DNA of 64,000 nt from an uncultured Alphaproteobacteria bacterium (GTDB lineage: Bacteria > Pseudomonadota > Alphaproteobacteria > Caulobacterales > Caulobacteraceae): assembly GCA_903860975.1 (NCBI GenBank), contig CAIOSI010000045.1, forward strand, positions 27,437-91,436. The letters are read 5' to 3'. Both the position numbers and the translations under genes were made by a program. The notes under the pieces were generated by a model. That model ran no database searches, had not been told where the DNA came from, and saw nothing but the letters and a program-made list of their open reading frames with translations. Position 1 is the stretch's first letter. Each line of letters begins with the position of its first letter. Shown one piece after another: positions 19,499-28,588 of this stretch.

Positions 19499-20233
19499 AT
19501 GAAAATTCACCTCCGCGCCTTGACGGCGCTCGCCGCCGCCCTTTCGCTTTCCGCATGCCAGAAGGCTGATGACGCCGTCTTCGGCCAAAAGGTCCACGCC
19601 TATCTGATGGCCCATCCTGAGGTCGTTCGCGAAGCCGCCGAGAAGCTCAGCGAGAAAGAAAGGCTAGCGGCGGTCAAAGCCTCAACCGATGCTATTGATA
19701 AGTATCGCGGCCAGCTTGAGCGCGATCCGCGAGACTTCGTTGCCAATCCCGACGGAAAATTCACTGTCGTCGAATTCTTCGACTACCGCTGTGGCTACTG
19801 CAAACTCGCCGCTCCGGAAGTGGTGAAATTGATCGCCCAGAACCCTGACGTAAGGTTCGTTTTCAAAGAATTCCCAATCTTTGGTGAAGTCTCCGATACC
19901 GCGGCCAAAATCGCGCTGACCCGCCAGGCCAAGGCCAAAGGGGTTCAGCTTTATCAGTCGCTAATGGGTGAGAAGGCGTTGGATGAGGCGGCCTTGGATC
20001 GCCATATGGCCGAGCTGGGTATAAATTCCGCCGAAGCCCGCAAGGATGCGCAGCAGCCCATGATCGATCGCCAGATCCTGGACACCCATGCGCTCGCCCA
20101 GTTCCTGAAGATCGACGGTACCCCCTCCTTCATCATCGGCAATACGATGATCCCTGGTGCAGACATGGCGGCCCTTCGCGCCGCCATCTCAGCGGCCCGC
20201 ACCAGCGGCACGGCCGGACAAAACAAAAGCTAG
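19499..20233 (+). CDS. DsbA-family thiol-disulfide lipoprotein (Com1-like)
   Basis: A 244-residue protein with a lipoprotein signal (LSLSAC, lipid-bearing Cys20) and a thioredoxin-fold domain with active site CGYC (Cys98, Cys101) and the cis-proline loop GTPSFIIGN. An N-terminal helical region (about 30-75) resembles the dimerisation part of ScsC/Com1-type proteins. It should oxidise or isomerise disulfides in the periplasm from a membrane anchor. Same strand and close behind the M48 protease. Confidence 0.88.
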   Translation: MKIHLRALTALAAALSLSACQKADDAVFGQKVHAYLMAHPEVVREAAEKLSEKERLAAVKASTDAIDKYRGQLERDPRDFVANPDGKFTVVEFFDYRCGYCKLAAPEVVKLIAQNPDVRFVFKEFPIFGEVSDTAAKIALTRQAKAKGVQLYQSLMGEKALDEAALDRHMAELGINSAEARKDAQQPMIDRQILDTHALAQFLKIDGTPSFIIGNTMIPGADMAALRAAISAARTSGTAGQNKS

Positions 20234-20319
20234 CCCTGGCCTGGCTTGACCTTGGGGCAGGTCGACATTTGGGTAGGGTGATGGCGATCCCTCAGGCGAA
20301 CAGTCGTGGAGCAGTTGCA

Positions 20320-21831
20320 ATGGGAGAACGCGTGCTGGTGGTCGGCGCTGGAATGGCCGGGCTCTGGACAGCACTGGCGTTAGCGCCCACTGGCCGTCAG
20401 ATCATCCTTCTTGAACGCGATCCGCCACCGCCCGATGGCGGTACGGATGAGGCGTTCGAAAGCTGGGCCCGACGCGGCGTGGGACACCTGCGCCATAGCC
20501 ATGCTTTTCTTGCTCGCCTGCGCATCCTGATCCGCGATCAGCATCCGCAGTTGCTGGCAGATTTGTTGGCCGCAGGCTGCAGGGACCTGGGCTTTGAGGG
20601 CGGCCTGACAGAGATCCACAAGAGGACCTACACCCCAGCGCCCGTGGATCGTGACCTCGCCGTCATGACAAGCCGGCGCACGACGCTGGAGCTGATCCTG
20701 CGTCGCTATGTGGCAGCGCAGCCAAACGTCACCATCAGATCCAACGTCTTCGTTAAAGAACTGCGGATCTCGCCGGGCGCGACGCCTGTCGTGACGGGCG
20801 TCGTAATCGAAGACGCCACGGGTCGCCAAGAGCTGGCCGCCGACCTGGTCGTAGATGCGGCGGGAAGAGGCTCCTCGGCGGCCGAGCAGCTTCGCCAGGC
20901 CGGAGCCACGATCCCAGAGGAGGCCGAGGATTGCGGTATCCTATATTTCACCCGCCACTATCGCCTTAACCCCGGGATTGCAGAACCAGAGCGTGGAACG
21001 GCGCCGCAGGCCGGCGATCTGGAGTATCTGAAATTCGGTGTCTTCCCGGGTGATAACGGCTGCTTTTCGATCACCCTTTGTGTTCCCGAGCTCGAGGAAG
21101 AGCTTCGCAAAAAAATCATCGATCCGGTGATCTTTGACGCCGCCTGCGCAAGGTTGCCCGGCCTTGCCCCATGGGTCCATCCTATGACGTCGACGCCGAT
21201 CAGTCGGGTCTTTGGCATGGGTAACCTACAAAGCCGATGGCGTAACCTAGCCCCAGAAGGCCATGGCGCCGTCATGGGCTTCTTTCCCGTCGGTGACAGT
21301 CTGGTGAGATCAAACCCGCTGTATGGCCGCGGTTGTTCCTTTGCCGCCGTCAGCGCGCACCTGCTTCGCGACGCCGTACAGCTTTTTGCCGACCCGGCAG
21401 CCCGCATAGAGGCCTATCAGCGGCGGATCACCGTCGAGCTGAGGCCCTACTACAAGACAATGCGAGATGCCGATCGCAGCGCCATCCGCCGCGCGCGTCA
21501 AGCTCTCACACCCGGCTCTCAGCCCGGCCTCAAGACCCAGCTTGCCAAACGATTCCTGGAAGATGGCGTCGCGGTCGCCGTGCGCTCCGATGTCGATCTT
21601 TTTCGAGATGCCCTACGAGGCTTTCATATGCTGGAAGATCCCCAGGCCTGGCTAAGACGACCCAGGAACATCGCGAAGATCATGGTCTATTGGTCAAGGG
21701 GACGGGCGCGCAACGCCGAGGCCTATAGCCCTAAGGGCGGACCAGCTCGCGACGAGATGCTGCTCGGATTAGGCCTGTCTCCAGAGCTCGACCCTCAGCG
21801 AATCCTGGAGCTGGCCGCCTGCCGCTCCTAA
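20320..21831 (+). CDS. FAD-dependent oxidoreductase / monooxygenase-like protein
   Basis: A 503-residue flavoprotein. The dinucleotide-binding motif VVGAGMAGL starts a few residues in, VVDAAGRGS is the second FAD contact and GDSLVRSNPLYGRG the conserved GD motif near the C-terminal third, so it resembles the PHBH/UbiH-type monooxygenase fold. The substrate is unknown. In-frame starts exist at 20269 (TTG) and 20281 (ATG), but ATG 20320 has GGAG 8 bases upstream and places the FAD motif at the N-terminus as usual. The cytochrome gene follows after about 30 bases, so the two may work as a redox pair. Confidence 0.75.
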   Translation: MGERVLVVGAGMAGLWTALALAPTGRQIILLERDPPPPDGGTDEAFESWARRGVGHLRHSHAFLARLRILIRDQHPQLLADLLAAGCRDLGFEGGLTEIHKRTYTPAPVDRDLAVMTSRRTTLELILRRYVAAQPNVTIRSNVFVKELRISPGATPVVTGVVIEDATGRQELAADLVVDAAGRGSSAAEQLRQAGATIPEEAEDCGILYFTRHYRLNPGIAEPERGTAPQAGDLEYLKFGVFPGDNGCFSITLCVPELEEELRKKIIDPVIFDAACARLPGLAPWVHPMTSTPISRVFGMGNLQSRWRNLAPEGHGAVMGFFPVGDSLVRSNPLYGRGCSFAAVSAHLLRDAVQLFADPAARIEAYQRRITVELRPYYKTMRDADRSAIRRARQALTPGSQPGLKTQLAKRFLEDGVAVAVRSDVDLFRDALRGFHMLEDPQAWLRRPRNIAKIMVYWSRGRARNAEAYSPKGGPARDEMLLGLGLSPELDPQRILELAACRS

Positions 21832-21863
21832 GTTCGTTGGCATTTACAAGAAAGGTCTCACAG

Positions 21864-22283
21864 ATGCGTCAAGTGTTCCTTGCCTTCGCGATCAGCTTGG
21901 CGCTCGCAGGCGCCGTGTCGGCTGGCGCCATGAGCGTGAAGGATGAGATGAAGACCGTGGTCGATCCGGCCACAAACACGATCTTCGCTGTAGGCGGCGA
22001 GGTTGACCCAGCTAACGGCCCTGACGCCGCCAAGGTCCCCGCTGCGCGCTGGGCAGAGGCGCTCAAGGCCTCCCAAACCTTAAGGAGCGCCGCAGCCCAC
22101 CTGACGGGGCCGCAAAAGCAGCCAGGTGATGTCTGGGCCAAGTCCGCTGCCGACTTCGCCTCGCTGGCCCAGGCCGCCGAGAAAGCGGCTGCCGTAAACG
22201 ACGGTGGTGGGTTCTCAAAAGCCGCCAATGATCTTGGCGATACCTGCACGGCCTGCCACTCCCAGTACAAGAAGCAGAACTAG
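21864..22283 (+). CDS. c'-type cytochrome (cytochrome c556-like)
   Basis: A 139-residue periplasmic cytochrome. A signal peptide ([22 protein letters not shown]) is followed by a helical body and a single heme site CTACH (Cys128, Cys131, His132) close to the C-terminus, as in four-helix cytochromes c' and c556. GAAAGG sits about 9 bases before ATG 21864; the frame is open to 21837. Its stop codon overlaps the convergent thiG stop (CTAG). Confidence 0.87.
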   Translation: MRQVFLAFAISLALAGAVSAGAMSVKDEMKTVVDPATNTIFAVGGEVDPANGPDAAKVPAARWAEALKASQTLRSAAAHLTGPQKQPGDVWAKSAADFASLAQAAEKAAAVNDGGGFSKAANDLGDTCTACHSQYKKQN

Positions 22284-23068
22284 ATCAGTCCTGCCCGTGG
22301 CGAAGACGGATCACCATAGGTCCGCTTGTCCATTCGGCCTGCCAGATAGGCCTCGCGCCCGGCTATGACGGCGTGCTTCATCGCTGTCGCCATGCGCAGT
22401 GGCTCACGCGCTTCGGCGATCGCTGTGTTCATCAGGACCGCGTCGCAGCCAGCTTCCATCGCCAGAACAGCGTCTGATGCGGTGCCAACACCGGCATCGA
22501 CAAGGACCGGCACCTTCGACTGCTCAATAATCAGACCCAGGTTGAGGAAGTTCTGAATTCCGCGTCCCGAACCGATCGGAGCCGCGGCCGGCATGATCGC
22601 AGCCGCACCCGCTTCCTCCAGCTTGAGCGCGTAAACCGGATCATCACTGCAATAGACCATCACCTGGAACCCATCAGAGATCAGCAATTTCAGAGCCCGA
22701 AGGGTTTCTTCCATGTCGGGCAACAGGTGCTTGGTGTTTGACAGCACCTCGAGCTTCACCAGATCCCAGCCGCCGGCCTCCCGGGCCAACCGCAGGGTCC
22801 GAACCGCATCTTCGCCCGTGAAACAGCCCGCGGTATTCGGCAGGAACGTGAAGCGGTCAGGTTTTACGTAATCGACGAGCAGCGGCTGTGTCGGGTCTGA
22901 CAGGTTCACCCGGCGCAGAGCGACTGTGACAATCTCGGCGCCTGCGGCCTCTGCGGCAGCGGCATTCTGGGCATAGTCTTTGTACTTTCCGGTGCCGACG
23001 ATCAGGCGTGAGCGGAAGGTACGTCCAGCGACACTCCAGGTGTCATCAACCCGTTGGGCCCCGTCCAT
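22280..23068 (-). CDS. thiG: thiazole synthase
   Basis: A 262-residue TIM-barrel enzyme forming the thiazole phosphate of thiamine from deoxyxylulose phosphate, dehydroglycine and ThiS thiocarboxylate. Signatures are [38 protein letters not shown] and MNTAIAEA. The Schiff-base lysine is expected in the VKLEVL strand. It follows thiS with a one-base gap on the reverse strand. No other thiamine gene is in the window. Confidence 0.95.
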   Translation of the reverse strand: MDGAQRVDDTWSVAGRTFRSRLIVGTGKYKDYAQNAAAAEAAGAEIVTVALRRVNLSDPTQPLLVDYVKPDRFTFLPNTAGCFTGEDAVRTLRLAREAGGWDLVKLEVLSNTKHLLPDMEETLRALKLLISDGFQVMVYCSDDPVYALKLEEAGAAAIMPAAAPIGSGRGIQNFLNLGLIIEQSKVPVLVDAGVGTASDAVLAMEAGCDAVLMNTAIAEAREPLRMATAMKHAVIAGREAYLAGRMDKRTYGDPSSPRAGLI

Positions 23069-23069
23069 G

Positions 23070-23270
23070 TCAGCCGCCTCCTATGAAGTGCACGATCTCA
23101 ATCCGGTCGCCGTCCGAGAGCCTCGTCTTCCCGTAGGCCGAGTGCGGCACGATCTCCAGGTTGCGCTCGATCGCCACCTTGCGCCCATCGAGGCCGAGTT
23201 GCGAGATCAACGCCGCTAAGTCCGCGAGGGGCGGAAAGACGTGAGCCTCTCCGTTGAGCGTCAAGTTCAT
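23070..23270 (-). CDS. thiS: sulfur carrier protein ThiS
   Basis: A 66-residue ubiquitin-fold sulfur carrier ending in the required Gly-Gly (HFIGGG), which is converted to a thiocarboxylate. ATG 23270 is preceded by AAGAGG at about 8 bases; the frame upstream to 23294 is not needed. It leads the thiS-thiG pair and is divergent from aroQ with only 80 bases between. I do not see the conserved TPP riboswitch (THI box) blocks in that short gap. Confidence 0.92.
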   Translation of the reverse strand: MNLTLNGEAHVFPPLADLAALISQLGLDGRKVAIERNLEIVPHSAYGKTRLSDGDRIEIVHFIGGG

Positions 23271-23350
23271 GCAAAAGCCTCTTGAAGTCGCCACGCTTGT
23301 GACCTGCAGCCCTGACCGTTACAAGAAAGCGGAATCGACGGCGGAGCCGA

Positions 23351-23794
23351 ATGTCGAAACCGATCTATGTGCTGAGCGGCCCGAATCTCAACCTCCTGGG
23401 CACCCGCGAGCCGGAAATTTATGGATATCAGACCTTGGACGACGTGAAGCGCCTTTGTGAGGCGCGCGCGGCGGCCTTGGGGCGAACGATCGTGTTCCGT
23501 CAATCAAACCATGAGGGTGAGTTGATCGACTGGATCCAGGAGGCCCGCATCGAGAGCTCGGCAGTGGTCATCAACCCGGCCGGCTACGGTCATACCTCGG
23601 TCGCGATTCTCGACGCCCTAAAGGCGGTTGGTGTTCCTGTGATCGAATGCCATCTCTCAAATCCCGCTACACGCGAAGCGTTTCGTCACCAGACTTACGT
23701 CTCTCTTGCGGCGACCGGGATGGTGTGCGGTTTCGGCGCTGCGAGTTATGAATTGGCTATCGAGGCCGCAGCGGGCCTTTCCCGCTCAGCCTAA
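23351..23794 (+). CDS. aroQ: 3-dehydroquinate dehydratase, type II
   Basis: A 147-residue shikimate pathway enzyme forming a dodecamer of flavodoxin-like subunits. The [16 protein letters not shown] block holds the catalytic Arg and Tyr, [11 protein letters not shown] and ECHLSN the substrate-binding loops, and [11 protein letters not shown] the final Arg. The NPAGYGHTS wording is a little off the common NPGAYTHTS but keeps the key positions. It is followed 23 bases later by accB. Confidence 0.94.
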   Translation: MSKPIYVLSGPNLNLLGTREPEIYGYQTLDDVKRLCEARAAALGRTIVFRQSNHEGELIDWIQEARIESSAVVINPAGYGHTSVAILDALKAVGVPVIECHLSNPATREAFRHQTYVSLAATGMVCGFGAASYELAIEAAAGLSRSA

Positions 23795-23817
23795 AGATAA
23801 AAAGCGAAAGTAATTTC

Positions 23818-24336
23818 ATGGCTAACTCTCCCAAGGCCCCTCCCGCTGACCCGATTGATGTGCGCTTGGTGCGCAGATTAGCCGATATACTGACGGAGAC
23901 CGGGCTGTCGGAGATCGAGGTCGAACATTCAGGCCTCAAGATCCGCGTCGCTAAAACACTGACGGCGGGGCCAACACAGCTAACCTATGCGCCCTCACCT
24001 ATCGCAGCCGCCCCCGCAGCCGCAGCCGCAGCCGCAGCCGCAGCCGCGACGTCTTCGTCCGCGCCGGCCGCTTCTGTGGACTCTGCGCCGGCTCGCGAGG
24101 CGGGCGATCTCGTGAAGTCGCCGATGGTCGGCAGCGTCTATCTCCAACCCGAACCCGGCGCAGAGCCCTTCGTGAAGGTGGGCGACACCGTGGCCGCTGG
24201 CCAGACATTGATGATCATTGAAGCCATGAAGACCATGAACCCGATCCCGGCTCCCAGGGCCGGCAGGATCGTAGAAATCCTGGTGGAGGATAGCCAACCC
24301 GTGGAGTTCGGCGAGCCGCTCGCGGTCATCGGCTAG
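23818..24336 (+). CDS. accB: biotin carboxyl carrier protein of acetyl-CoA carboxylase
   Basis: A 172-residue protein. The N-terminal part (about 1-50) contacts biotin carboxylase; a linker containing a long alanine run and Ser/Pro follows (about 60-90); the biotinyl domain carries Lys138 in EAMKTMNP. The alanine run is encoded by repeated GCAGCC units at 24006-24047. The gene is followed 4 bases later by accC, the usual operon. Confidence 0.95.
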   Translation: MANSPKAPPADPIDVRLVRRLADILTETGLSEIEVEHSGLKIRVAKTLTAGPTQLTYAPSPIAAAPAAAAAAAAAAATSSSAPAASVDSAPAREAGDLVKSPMVGSVYLQPEPGAEPFVKVGDTVAAGQTLMIIEAMKTMNPIPAPRAGRIVEILVEDSQPVEFGEPLAVIG

Positions 24337-24340
24337 AGCC

Positions 24341-25693
24341 ATGTTCGAAAAGATCCTCATCGCCAATCGCGGCGAAATCGCCCTTCGCGTGCACCGTGCG
24401 TGCAAGGAAATGGGTATTTCTACCGTCGCCGTGCATTCTGAGGCCGACTCGGGCGCGATGTGGGTGCGACTGGCCGACGAGAGCGTCTGTATTGGACCGC
24501 CCGCCTCAGCCAAGAGTTACCTGAACATCCCTTCAATCATTGCCGCAGCCGAGATCACCGGGGCTCAGGCAATCCATCCCGGTTACGGATTTCTTTCGGA
24601 AAACGCTCGGTTCGCCGAGATCGTTGGCGCGCACGGCTTCACCTTCATCGGCCCCAAGCCTGAGCACATCAAGATGATGGGCGACAAGATCACGGCCAAA
24701 CAGGCGGTGAAAGCGGCAGGCATTCCGGTTGTGCCGGGCTCAGACGGGGCCGTGACGACGGAAGAAGAAGCATTCGCCGCCGCCAACAAAATCGGCTTTC
24801 CGGTCCTGATCAAGGCAGCGGCCGGTGGCGGTGGCCGCGGCATGAAGGTCGCCCAGACCCAGGAAGACCTCTACCAAGCGGTTTCGACCGCGAGGTCAGA
24901 GGCAAAGGCGGCCTTTGGCGATGATGCGGTCTATATGGAGCGATATCTCCAGACGCCACGGCATATCGAGCTTCAGGTGATCGCCGACAGCTTCGGTAAT
25001 GTCTGCCACCTTGGGGAACGCGATTGTTCTTTGCAGCGGCGCCACCAGAAGGTCCTGGAAGAAGCGCCCTCACCGGCAATCGACGCTGAGACCCGCGCTA
25101 AAATTGGCAGGGTGGTGGTCGATGCCGTCAAAGCCATTGGCTACCTGGGCGTCGGCACAATTGAATTCCTATACGAGAACGGTGAATTCTTCTTCATAGA
25201 GATGAATACCCGCCTGCAAGTGGAACATCCCGTCACCGAAGCCATTACGGGCATCGATTTGGTGCGCGAACAGATCCGCATTGCAGCCGGACTGCCGCTT
25301 TCCTTCACACAGAAAGACGTGGTCTTTGAGGGTCACGCGATTGAGTGTCGGATCAACGCCGAAAATCCCAAGACCTTCGCCCCTTCGCCTGGCCTGGTCA
25401 CAGAGTTTCATGCGCCAGGCGGCCTTGGTGTGCGCCTCGATAGCGCGCTCTATGCCGGCTATACGATCCCGCCCTACTATGACTCTCTGATCGGCAAATT
25501 GATCGTCCATGGCCGAGACCGTGCCGAATGCATCGCGCGTCTAAATCGATGTCTCGGCGAAATCGTCGTGGCCGGTATAGAGACCAACATCCCTCTCTTC
25601 CAGGAACTGCTGGTCCAGCCCGATATCCTGACCGGGAACTACAACATCCACTGGTTGGAAAACTGGATGAAGGCCCAGACTGCTCCCACCTGA
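24341..25693 (+). CDS. accC: biotin carboxylase subunit of acetyl-CoA carboxylase
   Basis: A 450-residue ATP-grasp enzyme carboxylating the biotin on AccB with bicarbonate. The N-terminus [17 protein letters not shown], the glycine-rich ATP lid [11 protein letters not shown], the [12 protein letters not shown] block and the catalytic [14 protein letters not shown] block are all intact, and the length is normal. It is translationally close to accB. Confidence 0.97.
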   Translation: MFEKILIANRGEIALRVHRACKEMGISTVAVHSEADSGAMWVRLADESVCIGPPASAKSYLNIPSIIAAAEITGAQAIHPGYGFLSENARFAEIVGAHGFTFIGPKPEHIKMMGDKITAKQAVKAAGIPVVPGSDGAVTTEEEAFAAANKIGFPVLIKAAAGGGGRGMKVAQTQEDLYQAVSTARSEAKAAFGDDAVYMERYLQTPRHIELQVIADSFGNVCHLGERDCSLQRRHQKVLEEAPSPAIDAETRAKIGRVVVDAVKAIGYLGVGTIEFLYENGEFFFIEMNTRLQVEHPVTEAITGIDLVREQIRIAAGLPLSFTQKDVVFEGHAIECRINAENPKTFAPSPGLVTEFHAPGGLGVRLDSALYAGYTIPPYYDSLIGKLIVHGRDRAECIARLNRCLGEIVVAGIETNIPLFQELLVQPDILTGNYNIHWLENWMKAQTAPT

Positions 25694-25703
25694 GGCCGTC
25701 ACT

Positions 25704-25728
25704 GAGCCGTTCGGAGGGCTTCTTTTAG
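25704..25728 (+). terminator. possible rho-independent terminator after accC
   Basis: GAGCC pairs with GGCTT across an eight-base loop, followed by CTTTTAG. The stem is only five pairs, with one G-T pair. It lies 10 bases after the accC stop. Confidence 0.35.
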
Positions 25729-25890
25729 ACTTTTAAAGCGGCGGCCGTTGGCGAGATGAAATCAAGGTTTGCGGGGCTCGCATCTGCAAGCCTAAGGCTA
25801 TGGGCTCCAGATCTGACCGCGGCTTCGCAACGCGCCAAGCCGCCCTGTGTCGCCCAAACCCTTGAGCGCCGCTATTCATCGCCCTGGAAG

Positions 25891-26298
25891 TCATGTTCCC
25901 CATGCGTGGCCGAACACCGATTGAGACCGTGACCACGTCTTTGAAATTGGCCACAGGACTAGGGTCCAGGTTGTCAATTCGCACCCAAACTTGTCCCCTC
26001 TTTCGGCCATCAGCAGGTTGTCGATGTTGGCTGAGTAGAGACAGCGGAAGGGGATGCCGTAGGGCTGCTGGTCGCGCAGGTCCATGATCCAGTCCTTCAG
26101 ACGGAAGTCGTACTTTCCTTCCCCGGGTGCCCAGGCGCAGTGGATGCAGAAGAAGCCGTCGTTGGCGACTAGCAGATCGTTGTAGCGGGTGTGCTCGCGG
26201 ATGTCGTTTTCGGTCAGGACGTGGTCAACCTTGTAGAGACGGAACTCGCCCTGCGCCGCCGCGGCAGCTTCGACATCGGAGATTTGGCGCGGCCACAA
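25891..26298 (-). CDS. hypothetical protein or gene fragment next to the IS3 remnant
   Basis: A reverse-strand reading frame of up to 135 residues that I do not recognise. The middle (about residues 1-108, from QISDVEAAAAAQGEF to MAERGDKFGC) looks like real protein: mixed hydrophobic and charged residues, aromatic-rich patches such as FFCIHCAWAPGEGKYDF and a Cys-rich stretch. The last 27 residues (Trp/Ser-rich) look like read-through into non-coding DNA. There is no ATG near the start; the frame begins with TTG and is open upstream only to 26343, just short of the IS end at 26364. It may be the 3' portion of a gene cut by the IS insertion. Confidence 0.4.
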   Translation of the reverse strand: MWPRQISDVEAAAAAQGEFRLYKVDHVLTENDIREHTRYNDLLVANDGFFCIHCAWAPGEGKYDFRLKDWIMDLRDQQPYGIPFRCLYSANIDNLLMAERGDKFGCELTTWTLVLWPISKTWSRSQSVFGHAWGT

Positions 26299-26363
26299 CA
26301 GGCCTTGGGAAAGGCAATTCCGGGCACGCCCGTCGCCCGTCTATCCCTCGTCGGATCGACGGG

Positions 26364-27071
26364 TGACCTGCCCCTGATCTTTCATCCAGCTCGGACCAGA
26401 GTCTCGGCCGTGGTTACGCCTTGTGGCGCGCGGTGAGCAACAGGCCGAGCCGTGGAGCTTCCACATTGCGCAGCGGGTCGGCCTGTTGCGTTCAGGTGCG
26501 CGGCATAGGCCGCAGGGGTCTGGTAGCCGATCGACGAGTGCGGACGCTGAGTGTTGTCGTCGGCGGTCCAGGCAGCCAGCTTCTGGCGAGCGTGGTCGAG
26601 ATTGAAGAACAGGCTCTCGTTCAGCAGCTCGTCGCGCATCCGGCCGTTGAAACTCTCCACGAAGCCGTTCTGGGTGGGCTTGCCCGGCGCGATGTAATGC
26701 CAGGCGACGCGGTGATCCTCGGCCCAAGCCAGGATGGCCGTGGAGGTGAACTCCGTGCCGTTGTCGCTGACGATCATCCCGGGTCGCCCGCGTCGCGCGA
26801 TCAGCGCCGACAGCTCTCGCGCCACCCGTCGCCCGGAGATCGAGGTGTCGGGGATTGCCGCCAGGCACTCGCAGGTCACGTCGTCGACCACGTTGAGAAT
26901 CCGGAACCGCCGCCCGCCCGCAAACTGGTCGTGCACGAAGTCCAGCGACCAACGGGCGTTGGTCTTGGCCTTAACCAGGGTCAGGGCCCGCGTGCCGATG
27001 GCGCGGCGGCGTGAGCGTCGCTTGCGCACGGTCAGCCCCTCCTCGCGGTAAAGCCGGTAGATGCGGTTCTT
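26364..27071 (-). mobile_element. truncated IS3-family insertion sequence
   Basis: The element keeps one end: TGACCTGCCCCTGA at 26364 resembles terminal repeats of IS3-family elements, and it lies just outside the transposase stop. The other end, orfA and the N-terminal half of orfB are missing. Homology stops abruptly near 27071, so the copy is a dead remnant. Confidence 0.65.
26382..27071 (-). pseudogene. IS3-family transposase OrfB, N-terminally truncated
   Basis: The recognisable part starts at [13 protein letters not shown] and covers the integrase catalytic core of OrfB: first Asp in [11 protein letters not shown], second in VSDNGTEF, Glu in [14 protein letters not shown], and the usual [15 protein letters not shown] end. 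The catalytic DDE triad is therefore kept, but the helix-turn-helix part and the orfA partner are absent. The frame continues upstream to 27251 with sequence unrelated to transposase. Transposition from this copy is not expected. Confidence 0.85.
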
Positions 27072-27344
27072 GCCCGACGGCTCGCCCTCCGAATATGAAC
27101 GCGGTAACGACGATTGCTTCGTCGGTCGGACACATCCAGGGGTTCTCACAGTCCAGGTTCTGTCGACTTGGTTTGCGCTGATCGTACGTGATCGGCAAAG
27201 TTTCAGGCTTAGCATCTCGGCCGACAAGGCCTCCGAGTTCGTCGTCGCCACCCGGACGGGTTATGCCGCGCCAAATTCGGCTTTAGACAGAGTTCTACTG
27301 ATCGTGCCGGTAGGCCTCTTGCGCTCTTCGCAACGGCGCAAACC

Positions 27345-27352
27345 GCTATACG
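27345..27352 (+). promoter_or_regulatory. possible -10 element for aat; transcript may be leaderless
   Basis: GCTATACG resembles the Caulobacter housekeeping -10 (GCTANAWC). It ends 8 bases before the aat ATG, so transcription would begin at or next to the start codon. There is no usable Shine-Dalgarno sequence. No good -35 is seen at the proper distance. Confidence 0.35.
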
Positions 27353-27360
27353 ATTGCAGG

Positions 27361-28011
27361 ATGGCGCTATTGGACGCTGATGGCCTTCTGTCCTGCTACG
27401 CACGTGGCGTCTTTCCGATGGCGGACGCGCGAGAGGACGAACGCGTCTTCCTGATTGATCCAGAGCGGCGAGGCGTGATCCCGCTCGATGCGTTTCATGT
27501 TTCGCGTCGGCTCGCGCGGACCGTTCGCGCCGAACCTTTCGAAATTCGCACCGACACCGCCTTTCGTTTGGTCGTTCAAGCCTGCGCCGAGGCCAGCGAT
27601 GGTCGGAACGAGACCTGGATTAATCATCCGATCGAAGAACTCTACGTCCGCCTTCACGAGCTTGGGCACGCGCACTCGGTGGAATGCTGGAAGGACGGAC
27701 AACTCGTGGGCGGCCTCTATGGCGTCTCACTGCATGGCGCGTTCTTTGGCGAGAGCATGTTCTCGCGGCGGCGTGAGGCGTCAAAGGTGGCGCTGGTTCA
27801 CTTGGTCGGGCGTTTGATCGCTGGAGGCTACCAACTGCTCGACACCCAATTCCTGACCGGGCACCTGACCCAGTTCGGAGCCATCGAAATCTCACGGCTC
27901 GACTATCGGCGTCGACTGGCGGTGGCGATCTCAGTCGAGGGTGAGTTTCAGCGCGCCGCTGGCGCAGCGGCAGGCGCTGCGGTTCTGCAGGTGATTAGCC
28001 AAGCGTCGTAA
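27361..28011 (+). CDS. aat: leucyl/phenylalanyl-tRNA--protein transferase
   Basis: A 216-residue enzyme that adds Leu or Phe to N-terminal Arg/Lys, marking proteins for ClpS/Clp[49 protein letters not shown] (over two lines of the fold) and [20 protein letters not shown] are all family blocks. The frame is open from 27061, but the added 100 residues do not belong to the family; ATG 27361 gives the standard start. The 3' end overlaps the convergent DUF2155 gene by 64 bases. Confidence 0.94.
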   Translation: MALLDADGLLSCYARGVFPMADAREDERVFLIDPERRGVIPLDAFHVSRRLARTVRAEPFEIRTDTAFRLVVQACAEASDGRNETWINHPIEELYVRLHELGHAHSVECWKDGQLVGGLYGVSLHGAFFGESMFSRRREASKVALVHLVGRLIAGGYQLLDTQFLTGHLTQFGAIEISRLDYRRRLAVAISVEGEFQRAAGAAAGAAVLQVISQAS

Positions 28012-28580
28012 ACCGGATGTTCCAACGGATGGAGGCCCGGCGAGGAAGCATACATCCATCCCTTGAAGGTCTGCCGAGGCGCAAGCGCTGGCCGACCCGG
28101 CTGCGCCCTGGGCTGGGAGTCCACCGTGACATAGGCGATGGAATCATCAACGGCCTCGTCCGGCGTCGACCGCTCGCAGGCCTTTACGGTAAAAACCAAA
28201 CTCTTGTAGCGGATCGGACGTCCGACGGCGGCTTCAAACCGGAGGCTTTCTGCGGTGACCTTGTCGAGCGCCTCAATAACCGCGGCATCGTAACGGGTTC
28301 GCCTCACGGGCACCCCGACGAGCTTCGTTCCGTTTGTCGGTGACGGCGCCGCTGCGACTTCCTTATCCGAAATCGCGGGCACAGCGATTGGTGCTGGCGT
28401 CGGAACCGTGACGGGCGGGGCTTCTTCACTCGGCCCCGATTTCGAGACGACCTCAGGTAGCGGGCTCGATGGTGCCGACGCGGGTTGCGCGCGAACAAGT
28501 CCCCCCGCGCCAAGGCCCACGGCCAGCGCCAGCCCGGTCAGGCTCCGCAAGCGCGATTTCGACATCTGAGGTGGCGACAT
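27948..28580 (-). CDS. exported DUF2155 domain protein
   Basis: A 210-residue protein. A signal peptide ([32 protein letters not shown], first 30 residues) is followed by a Pro/Ala-rich spacer and a C-terminal DUF2155 domain (about residues 105-200) with two cysteines (VKACER and WLITCR) that may form a disulfide, and the [19 protein letters not shown] block. The function of the family is unknown. ATG 28580 lies 8 bases after the NDUFA12 stop and is preceded by AGGG; the frame open to 28715 runs through NDUFA12. The pairing with NDUFA12 and aat is common in alphaproteobacteria. Confidence 0.85.
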   Translation of the reverse strand: MSPPQMSKSRLRSLTGLALAVGLGAGGLVRAQPASAPSSPLPEVVSKSGPSEEAPPVTVPTPAPIAVPAISDKEVAAAPSPTNGTKLVGVPVRRTRYDAAVIEALDKVTAESLRFEAAVGRPIRYKSLVFTVKACERSTPDEAVDDSIAYVTVDSQPRAQPGRPALAPRQTFKGWMYASSPGLHPLEHPVYDAWLITCRTAAPAAAPAAR

Positions 28581-28588
28581 CGCGAGCC

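Larger units (their letters stand above)
25729..27360. other. insertion scar between accC and aat
   Basis: About 1.6 kb without an intact recognised gene, lying between genes (accC and aat) that are close neighbours in many alphaproteobacteria. It holds an unrecognised reverse-strand reading frame (25891-26298), a truncated IS3-family element (26364 to about 27071) and about 290 bases before aat (27072-27360) in which I recognise nothing except a possible -10 element. The content suggests a decayed insertion. Confidence 0.6.

Noticed and set aside
23271..23350. TPP riboswitch before thiS
   Set aside because: The gap is only 80 bases and lacks the conserved THI-box blocks.
24001..24050. GCAGCC tandem repeat as a microsatellite or CRISPR-like array
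   Set aside because: It encodes the alanine-rich linker of AccB, a usual feature of the protein.
27072..27251. N-terminal 60 codons of the transposase frame as part of OrfB
   Set aside because: The sequence has no OrfB features; the match begins sharply at KNRIYRLY, so this part is unrelated DNA.
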